Of a DNA stretch of 19,381 bases, positions 14,298 through 19,381 are shown piece after piece. The stretch spans positions 1 through 19,381 of the forward strand of contig JBNGCX010000069.1 of NCBI GenBank assembly GCA_049974865.1, given 5' to 3'. Each line of letters starts with the position of its first letter. Position 1 is the first letter of the stretch. The notes under the pieces were generated by a model. It ran no database searches. It saw only the letters and a list, made by a program, of their open reading frames with translations, and was not told the DNA's origin. The DNA comes from JAGSOU01 sp049974865. GTDB taxonomy: Bacteria > Pseudomonadota > Alphaproteobacteria > Rhodobacterales > Rhodobacteraceae. The translations under genes and the position numbers were made by a program.

Positions 14298-15325
14298 CCC
14301 AAGCGCCAGAAACCGCACCGCTGCTGTCCGTGGACGGGCTGTCGAAAACCTATCGCGGCGGCCGCCGCCTGGCCGACCGCCTGACCGGGCGGACGGAAAC
14401 GCTGGTGCAGGCCGTCAACGATGTCAGCTTCGGCATCCGCCGGGGCGAGATCATGGGCCTGATCGGCGAGAGCGGCTGCGGCAAGTCCACCCTCGGCCGC
14501 GCCATCCTGCGGCTGCATGAGCCGACGGCGGGCCGGGTGACCTTTGACGGGACCGACATCACTGCGCTGCACGACGCGGGGATGAAGGCAATGCGGCGGC
14601 GGATGCAGATCATCTTCCAGGATCCCTACGCCTCGCTCAACCCGCGCCGCACGGTGGCCGAGATCGTGGGCCTGCCGCTGCGCCTGCACGGCCTGGCGAA
14701 GACCCCGGCCGAGGCGCGCGACATCACCGCCGAGATCGTCGAGAAGGTGGGGCTGAAGACCGCGCATCTCGACCGCTACCCGCACCAGTTCTCGGGCGGG
14801 CAGCGCCAGCGCATCGGCATCGCGCGCGCGCTGGTCAGCCACCCGGAATTCATCGTCTGCGACGAGCCGGTCTCGGCGCTGGACGTGTCCATCCAGGCGC
14901 AGATCATCCAGCTTCTGACCGATCTCAAGCGCGAGATGGGCCTGACCTACCTGTTCATCTCGCACGACATCTCGGTGATCGGCTATCTCAGCGACCGGGT
15001 GGCGGTGATGTATCTGGGCGAAATCGTGGAACTCGGCCCGGTCGAGTCGGTGCTGTCGAACCCGCGCCACCCCTATACGCAAAGCCTGATGTCCGCCGTG
15101 CCCGAGGTCGACCACCCCGGCCACAGGCACCGGGTGCGCCTGACCGGCGATCTGCCGTCGCCGCTCTCGCCGCCTGCGGGGTGCAAGTTCCACACCCGCT
15201 GCCCGCTGGCCACCGATCTCTGCCGCCGCGAGGCGCCGGCGACCGAAACCGTCGGCAACGGCCATACGGCGGCCTGCCATCGGCTGCACGAGAACCTCTC
15301 GCTGCTCGAGGAAGAGCCGGCATGA
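14294..15325 (+). CDS. Peptide-type ABC importer ATPase, DppF/OppF family (second system)
   Basis: The 343-residue ATPase completes the second importer. It has Walker A GESGCGKS (58-65), Q-loop FQDPYASLNPR, signature SGGQRQR (167-173), Walker B with D190-E191 in CDEPVSALD, switch histidine in ISHDI, and the C-terminal GCKFHTRCPLA motif. The insertion GGRRLADRLTGRTET before the first nucleotide-binding strand is usual for DppF-type proteins. The start overlaps the preceding stop by 4 bases. The end overlaps the hydrolase gene by 4 bases, tying that enzyme into the transport operon. Confidence 0.95.
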   Translation: MTQAPETAPLLSVDGLSKTYRGGRRLADRLTGRTETLVQAVNDVSFGIRRGEIMGLIGESGCGKSTLGRAILRLHEPTAGRVTFDGTDITALHDAGMKAMRRRMQIIFQDPYASLNPRRTVAEIVGLPLRLHGLAKTPAEARDITAEIVEKVGLKTAHLDRYPHQFSGGQRQRIGIARALVSHPEFIVCDEPVSALDVSIQAQIIQLLTDLKREMGLTYLFISHDISVIGYLSDRVAVMYLGEIVELGPVESVLSNPRHPYTQSLMSAVPEVDHPGHRHRVRLTGDLPSPLSPPAGCKFHTRCPLATDLCRREAPATETVGNGHTAACHRLHENLSLLEEEPA

Positions 15326-16401
15326 CGGGGCCGTCCGATATCCCAAGCGAGGTGCTGCGTCTCTCGGGCAGCCCGTATAACCGTGGCCGGGGTCAAGCCG
15401 CGGGCGCACCCGTCGAGGAAGTGCGCGAAACCCTCGCGGCACGGCTGGAGGCGGCGCGCGCGGCCGGCCATTTCGGCAGCGAAGCCCAGCGGTATCTCGA
15501 CGCGCAACGCGCCTTCGCGGCAGAGGCCTGTCCCAACGCCATGGCCGAGCTTGCCGGCATCGCGGACGGGTTCGGCATCGCCGAAGAAGACCTTTTCGAG
15601 CATCTCCATCTCGGCACGCTGAAAGACCTGTCGCGCATGTCCGGCGGCGACCATGACGGCTGCAGTGCCTGGGCGGTGGCCGACGGGCCGGACGGCCCGC
15701 TGGTGGCGAAGAACCGCGATTTCTCGGGCCGTCACGCGGGCATCCAGCGGGTCTTCCGCCACGAGGGGCCGGACCTTGAACAGGGTCCCATGCTGTGCCT
15801 CGGCAGCCTCGGCGCCCCCGGCGCCTATTCCAGCGGCATGAACGCCGCGGGCCTGGCGCTGGCCGACACCCAGGTCGGCGTGCGGAGCCATGCGACCGGC
15901 TGGCTGCGCTATTTCCTGATGACCGAAATCCTGGCGCGGGCCACCACCGTGGAGGAGGCGCTGGCGCTAATCCGGTCGGTGCCCCACGCGGGCGGCGGGA
16001 CGCTGGTCCTGGCCGACCGGTCGGGGGCGGTAGCCACGGTGGAACTCGGGAGCGCCTCGGTAGCCACCGAGCGGGCGGACCTGGTCTGCCGCACCAACCA
16101 CTTCACCACCACCGCGCTTGCGCCCGAGACCCTGAGCGACCGGGGCAGCCGGATCGACGGCAACTCCGCCGGGCGCCGTGCCGTGCTCGACCGGGAACTG
16201 CCCGGCCGCCGCTGGGACGCCGCCGATGCCGCCGCCCTGATGGCCCGGCACGACGGCGAGGCGCCACTGTGCCAGCACAGCGAGGGCGGCGAGGCGCACA
16301 CCATCGCCTCGGCGGTTTATTGCTGTCGCTCGGGCCTCATGTATGCTTGCCTCGAAAACCCGTGTTCCGGGGCCTGGCGGTGCATCCCGCTTCTCGCCTG
16401 A
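15322..16401 (+). CDS. C45-family N-terminal-nucleophile hydrolase/acyltransferase
   Basis: The 359-residue protein resembles the acyl-CoA:6-aminopenicillanic acid acyltransferase (peptidase C45) family. These enzymes cut their own chain before a cysteine and then hydrolyse or form amide bonds. The predicted cut is between G113 and C114 in HDGC-SAWAV, giving fragments of about 113 and 246 residues. The downstream KNRDF matches the conserved QNWDF-like motif of the family, and a later CRTNHF segment also fits. There is no signal peptide, so it acts in the cytoplasm. It overlaps the importer ATPase by 4 bases, suggesting it processes the imported compound. Candidate substrates are N-acyl amino acids, acylated peptides or lactams; none can be chosen from sequence. 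Confidence 0.82.
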   Translation: MTGPSDIPSEVLRLSGSPYNRGRGQAAGAPVEEVRETLAARLEAARAAGHFGSEAQRYLDAQRAFAAEACPNAMAELAGIADGFGIAEEDLFEHLHLGTLKDLSRMSGGDHDGCSAWAVADGPDGPLVAKNRDFSGRHAGIQRVFRHEGPDLEQGPMLCLGSLGAPGAYSSGMNAAGLALADTQVGVRSHATGWLRYFLMTEILARATTVEEALALIRSVPHAGGGTLVLADRSGAVATVELGSASVATERADLVCRTNHFTTTALAPETLSDRGSRIDGNSAGRRAVLDRELPGRRWDAADAAALMARHDGEAPLCQHSEGGEAHTIASAVYCCRSGLMYACLENPCSGAWRCIPLLA

Positions 16402-16414
16402 CCCGGAGGTTTCC

Positions 16415-17422
16415 GTGGAACAGGCGATGGCAGACTACGCGCAGGAACTCATCGGAGAGCATCGCAGCATCCGCGTGCTGCGCGATCTGATCGACCGCGT
16501 CGCGCGCAGCCCGGCGCGCACGATCCTGATCTATGGCGAGACCGGCACCGGCAAGGGGCTGGTGGCGCGTACCATTCATGCCCGCTCGGACCGCGCCGAC
16601 AAGGAATTCGCCGACATCAATTGCGCGGCCATCCCGGCCAACCTGATGGAATCGGAACTGTTCGGCCATGAAAAGGGCGCCTTCACCGGGGCGGTGGAGC
16701 GCAAGATCGGGCTCGTCGAGGCCGCCAGTGGCGGGACGATCTTCCTTGACGAGATCCGGGAAATGGAGCTGACCCTACAGGCCAAGCTGCTGAGCCTGCT
16801 GGATTCCCTGCAGTTCCGCCGGGTGGGCGCCGTGCGGCCCACCTCGGTCGATGTCCGCTTCATCGCGGCCACCAACAAGGTGCTGCTGTCGGAGGTGAAG
16901 GCAGGAAATTTCCGCGAGGATCTCTATTATCGCCTGCAGGTGGTGGCGCTGAACATCCCGCCGCTGCGCGAGCGGGGCGAGGACATCCTGCTGCTGGCAC
17001 AGCACTTCATCAACAAATACAACGCGCGCTACGACCGGAATATCCGCGGGGTCAGTCCGGAGGCACGCGAAATCCTGTTGAAATACCCCTGGCCGGGCAA
17101 TGTCCGCGAATTGGAGAACCTGCTGGAGCGCATCTTCATCCTCGAAGATGACGACGAGGTGTTGCCCCGCCACATGCCCGACCGCATCCTTCGGACGGTC
17201 CGGGCGGGCGCGCGTTCCGTGCCCGCGCCGGCGTCGGACCACGCGCCGGCCGAACCCCTGGCCGACGGGTTCCACGATGCCACCGCGCAGTTCCAGAGGC
17301 GCCTGATTGAGCAGGCCCTCGCCGCCACCGGCGGCAACTTGCAGGACTCCGCCGCGCTTTTGCAGATCAGCCGGCACTCCCTCCGCCACCAGATGATCAA
17401 GCTCGGAATACGCGATGCGTGA
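16415..17422 (+). CDS. Sigma-54-dependent activator (AAA+ and Fis HTH) lacking a sensor domain
   Basis: The 335-residue protein is an enhancer-binding protein that remodels sigma-54 polymerase with ATP. It has Walker A GETGTGKG (41-48), the sigma-54 contact loop GAFTGA (88-93), Walker B TIFLDE (108-113), sensor I AATN, the arginine finger in FREDLYYRL, and PWPGNVRELENLLER. A Fis-type helix-turn-helix ends the protein (GGNLQDSAALLQISRHSLRHQMIKLGI). The AAA+ domain starts almost at residue 10, so no receiver, GAF or PAS domain is present. I choose GTG at 16415 because GGAGG lies 5 bases upstream; an ATG at 16427 is the alternative. It lies 13 bases after the hydrolase gene, so it is probably co-transcribed with the importer it is likely to activate. 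Confidence 0.92.
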   Translation: MEQAMADYAQELIGEHRSIRVLRDLIDRVARSPARTILIYGETGTGKGLVARTIHARSDRADKEFADINCAAIPANLMESELFGHEKGAFTGAVERKIGLVEAASGGTIFLDEIREMELTLQAKLLSLLDSLQFRRVGAVRPTSVDVRFIAATNKVLLSEVKAGNFREDLYYRLQVVALNIPPLRERGEDILLLAQHFINKYNARYDRNIRGVSPEAREILLKYPWPGNVRELENLLERIFILEDDDEVLPRHMPDRILRTVRAGARSVPAPASDHAPAEPLADGFHDATAQFQRRLIEQALAATGGNLQDSAALLQISRHSLRHQMIKLGIRDA

Positions 17423-17477
17423 AATTCGCAGGGCGCAGCGCGCGTTGCACGCAGCACCCCGTGCGCGGTTTTCACAC
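17417..17477 (+). promoter_or_regulatory. Candidate activator sites upstream of the AtuA operon
   Basis: GCGCGGTTTTCACAC (17463-17477) differs from the perfect repeat upstream of the ABC operon at three of 15 positions. It is centred about 82 bases before the predicted transcript start. A second half-site, GCGTGA (17417-17422), overlaps the end of the activator gene, and GCGCG-TTG-CACGC lies between them (17440-17452). The shared motif suggests the same activator serves both promoters. Evidence is similarity only. Confidence 0.38.
17447..17472 (+). terminator. Possible weak terminator after the activator gene
   Basis: GCACG (17447-17451) pairs with CGTGC (17460-17464), and further G/C pairing is possible outside. 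The stem is followed shortly by TTTT (17469-17472). It could end the ABC-operon transcript, but the loop is long and the T-tract short. It overlaps the candidate activator sites, so either reading is uncertain. Confidence 0.28.
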
Positions 17478-17525
17478 GCCGCAAAAAATCGCTTAAAAAC
17501 CGAAAGTTGACGCTTTTCCGATTTT

Positions 17526-17541
17526 TGGCACGCTTCATGCA
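17526..17541 (+). promoter_or_regulatory. Sigma-54 (-24/-12) promoter of the AtuA operon
   Basis: TGGCACG-CTTC-ATGCA matches the sigma-54 consensus except for A in place of the first T of TTGC. GG is at 17527-17528, GC is at 17539-17540, and 10 bases lie between. The predicted start is about 17552, leaving a leader of about 21 bases. The match to the ABC-operon promoter continues past the consensus (TGCATGTA in both). The preceding 50 bases (roughly 17483-17525) are AT-rich, as at the other promoter. Confidence 0.85.
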
Positions 17542-17572
17542 TGTACGGGGGAAACGGAATGTGGAGACCGTC

Positions 17573-18934
17573 ATGAAGTCGCTCAAGATCATCTGCCCCA
17601 ACGGCCACCTGGGCTTTGCACCACTTAAACGCGAAAGCTTCCGCCTCGGCGTCGCGGAGAAGCCCGACTACATCGCCGCCGACTCCGGCAGCGACGATAT
17701 CGGGCCGGTGCCGCTGGGCAGCGATACCTGCGCCAGCCCGCAAGCCTGGCAGCGCCACGACCTCGAAGAGATGCTGCTCGCCGCGCGTGAGCTGGACGTG
17801 CCGATGCTGATCGGCTCGGCCGGGGACACCGGCTCCAATTCACGGGTCGACATGTATGTGCAGATGATCCGCGAGATCGCGGAAGAGCACGGCATGGCGC
17901 CGTTCCGCATCGGCTGGTTCTATTCCGAGCTCGACAAGGAGATGGTGCGCGGCAAAATCCGTTCCGGCTCCGCCGTGAAGGGGCTGGATGCGCGCGGCGA
18001 CCTGACCGAGGCCGAGCTTGACGAAACCACCCGTGTCGTCGCCATGGCCGGCGTGCATCCCTACCGCGCGCTGCTGGAACAGGGCTGCGACGTGATCATC
18101 GGCGGGCGCTCCTCCGACAGTGCCATCTTCGCGGCCTGCGCGCTCCACCACGGCTTCCCCGAGGCGCAGTCCTACTACCTGGGCAAGGTGCTGGAATGCG
18201 CCTCGTTCTGCGCCGAACCCTACGGCGCCAAAGAGACCGTCCTGGGCGAGATCACCGAGGACTGGGTCGAGGTGACGGCCATGCATCCCGACCAGCGCTG
18301 CACCATCGCCTCGGTCGCGGGGCACGCGATGTACGAACGCTCCAACCCCTACCACGAATACGTGGCGGGCGGGCTGCTGGACATGACCGACTGCCGCTAC
18401 GAACAGGTGTCGGAAAAGACCACCCGCGTGACGGGCATGAAATTCATCCCGGCCGACGAGCTGCGCGTGAAGCTCGAAGGCTCGGGCAAGCTGGGCGAGC
18501 GCTTCGTGGGCATGGCCGGCATCCGCGACCCCTACACCATCGCCCATGTCGACGAGGTCATCGACTGGGCCAAGACGCAGGTCCGCGAGCGCTTCGGCCC
18601 CGACGGCTGGGAACTGCATTACAACGTCTTCGGCCGCGACGGCATCATGGGCGAGATGGAGCCGCTGCGCGACCACCCGGCGCATGAGCTGATGATCGTG
18701 GTCCAGGGCGTGGCCCCGACCCTGGAGATGGCCGAGGAGGTCGCCATGACCGGCACCCGGCAGCTCTTCTACGCGCGGCTGCCCGACGTGAAGGGCACCG
18801 CCGGCGGCGTCTCCTTCGTGTTCGACGAGGTGATGCAGGCCAGCCCCGCCCACCGCTGGACCGTCAACCACACCATGGCGGTCGACGAGCCGCTTGAGCT
18901 CTTCCCCCTCCACGCCGCCGAGATCGGCGCCTGA
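17573..18934 (+). CDS. AtuA-family (DUF1446) protein, acyclic terpene utilisation type
   Basis: The 453-residue cytoplasmic protein resembles the AtuA/DUF1446 family, named from the Pseudomonas acyclic terpene catabolic cluster. Its exact chemistry is unsettled. Recognisable parts are KIICPNGHLGFAP at the N-terminus, DYIAADSGSDDIGP, the glycine-rich GSAGDTGSNSRVD segment, and DVIIGGRSSDSAIFAACAL. The ATG at 17573 has GGAG 6 bases upstream and starts at the conserved region; an open extension to 17507 would cross the sigma-54 promoter and is rejected. It is followed 16 bases later by a DUF4387-like gene, a pairing typical of the family. The substrate could differ from terpenes. The link to the ABC operon comes from the shared promoter type. 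Confidence 0.85.
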   Translation: MKSLKIICPNGHLGFAPLKRESFRLGVAEKPDYIAADSGSDDIGPVPLGSDTCASPQAWQRHDLEEMLLAARELDVPMLIGSAGDTGSNSRVDMYVQMIREIAEEHGMAPFRIGWFYSELDKEMVRGKIRSGSAVKGLDARGDLTEAELDETTRVVAMAGVHPYRALLEQGCDVIIGGRSSDSAIFAACALHHGFPEAQSYYLGKVLECASFCAEPYGAKETVLGEITEDWVEVTAMHPDQRCTIASVAGHAMYERSNPYHEYVAGGLLDMTDCRYEQVSEKTTRVTGMKFIPADELRVKLEGSGKLGERFVGMAGIRDPYTIAHVDEVIDWAKTQVRERFGPDGWELHYNVFGRDGIMGEMEPLRDHPAHELMIVVQGVAPTLEMAEEVAMTGTRQLFYARLPDVKGTAGGVSFVFDEVMQASPAHRWTVNHTMAVDEPLELFPLHAAEIGA

Positions 18935-18950
18935 ACGACGGAGACCCCCC

Positions 18951-19277
18951 ATGTCCGTGAAAAAACTCTCCGAGCTGGCCAAGACCATCCGCAGCAAGAA
19001 TGCCGGAACCGACAAGATCACCTTCGACGTGATCTTCCGCGAGCCGGACGCCTATGACCTGGTGAAACGCTCCGGCGCGCTGAGCCGCGACGCGGTGGCG
19101 GCGCTGCTGAAAATCGACCCGGCGCGCATCACCGATTTCGTCGAATACGATCCGGCATACGCGATCAAGTTCACCATTCTGCGCGACCGGCCCAGCGGCA
19201 GCCCCGGCGACGGCGACATTTTCGGGGCGCAACAATACGCGCCCTTCCTCGACCTCGAAATCGACACCGCGGCGTGA
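18951..19277 (+). CDS. Small DUF4387-like protein paired with AtuA
   Basis: The 108-residue protein (MSVKKLSELAKTIRSKNAG at the start, FDVIFREPDAYDLV, then VEYDPAYAIKFTILRDRPSG and a GAQQYAPFLDLEI end) matches what I recall of DUF4387. That family usually follows AtuA/DUF1446 genes and is sometimes fused to them, so it is probably a subunit or partner of the AtuA-like protein. No catalytic residues can be assigned. The ATG at 18951 is preceded by GGAGACC about 6-10 bases upstream; an in-frame upstream ATG at 18894 would overlap the AtuA gene and adds a low-complexity arginine/proline stretch. Confidence 0.78.
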   Translation: MSVKKLSELAKTIRSKNAGTDKITFDVIFREPDAYDLVKRSGALSRDAVAALLKIDPARITDFVEYDPAYAIKFTILRDRPSGSPGDGDIFGAQQYAPFLDLEIDTAA

Positions 19278-19287
19278 GGCAAGGGTG

Positions 19288-19381
19288 ATGAAAGACACGC
19301 TTACGGCCAAGGACGCCCCCGAACTGTCGCGCTTCGACTGGGAGGATGCCTTCCGGCTGGAGGACCAGCTGACCGAGGATG
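19288..19381 (+). CDS. Acyl-CoA dehydrogenase, N-terminal fragment (runs off the window)
   Basis: Only 31 codons are present. The visible sequence LSRFDWEDAFRLEDQLTEDE matches the N-terminal signature of acyl-CoA dehydrogenases of the glutaryl-CoA dehydrogenase type, as I recall it (FDWEDP-x-x-LEDQLTEEE). Such FAD enzymes oxidise acyl-CoA esters in the cytoplasm. GAGG lies 8 bases before the ATG; an in-frame GTG one codon earlier is possible. It follows the DUF4387-like gene after 10 bases, so the AtuA operon probably continues into acyl-CoA breakdown. Because the active site is outside the window, substrate type is uncertain. Confidence 0.68.
   Translation, partial: MKDTLTAKDAPELSRFDWEDAFRLEDQLTED

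Noticed and set aside
1..19381. Mobile element, prophage, CRISPR array or tRNA gene
   Set aside because: No transposase, integrase, terminal repeats, evenly spaced direct repeats or cloverleaf were seen on either strand by eye.

Overview
The window is GC-rich, densely packed bacterial DNA with short or overlapping gene junctions. Gene content and codon use suggest an alphaproteobacterium, most likely of the Rhodobacter/Roseobacter group; this is inferred from gene style, not from a marker gene. There is no rRNA, tRNA, CRISPR array or recognisable insertion sequence. No gene-free stretch exceeds 300 bases. The longest gaps are 9591-9812, 5605-5800, 8049-8231 and 17423-17572, and each holds regulatory signals.

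Layout. (1) 40-4538, + strand: a dipeptide/oligopeptide-type ABC importer (permease, a fused permease-ATPase, and a second ATPase) followed by an overlapping FadR-type GntR regulator. Its binding-protein gene is not in the window and probably lies just upstream. (2) 4550-5604, - strand: two overlapping half-size membrane proteins resembling the two halves of an ArsP/YraQ-like permease. (3) 5761-8048, + strand: a queuosine-precursor operon queC-queD-queE-queF. It is preceded by a well-matched class I preQ1 riboswitch whose tail contains the queC ribosome binding site. (4) 8232-9590, + strand: a sigma-54 factor gene, away from the usual rpoN neighbours and so probably a paralogue. (5) 9813-17422, + strand: a second complete peptide-type ABC importer, then an N-terminal-nucleophile (C45-type) hydrolase, then a sigma-54 activator with no sensor domain. 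(6) 17573 to the window end, + strand: an AtuA-family protein, a DUF4387-like small protein and the first 94 bases of an acyl-CoA dehydrogenase gene.

The most interesting part is 8232 to the window end. It reads as a self-contained sigma-54 regulon: a sigma-54 gene, an activator gene and two -24/-12 promoters that are nearly identical beyond the consensus. One promoter precedes the ABC-hydrolase-activator operon and the other precedes the AtuA operon. Upstream of both are related sequences resembling GCGTGA-N3-TCACGC that could be activator sites. Because the activator is the last gene of an operon it probably activates, the circuit would be a positive feedback loop. The genes suggest import of an amide- or peptide-like compound, cleavage by the C45-type enzyme, and breakdown of an acyl part through the AtuA/acyl-CoA dehydrogenase operon. 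The substrate is unknown and this pathway is inference.
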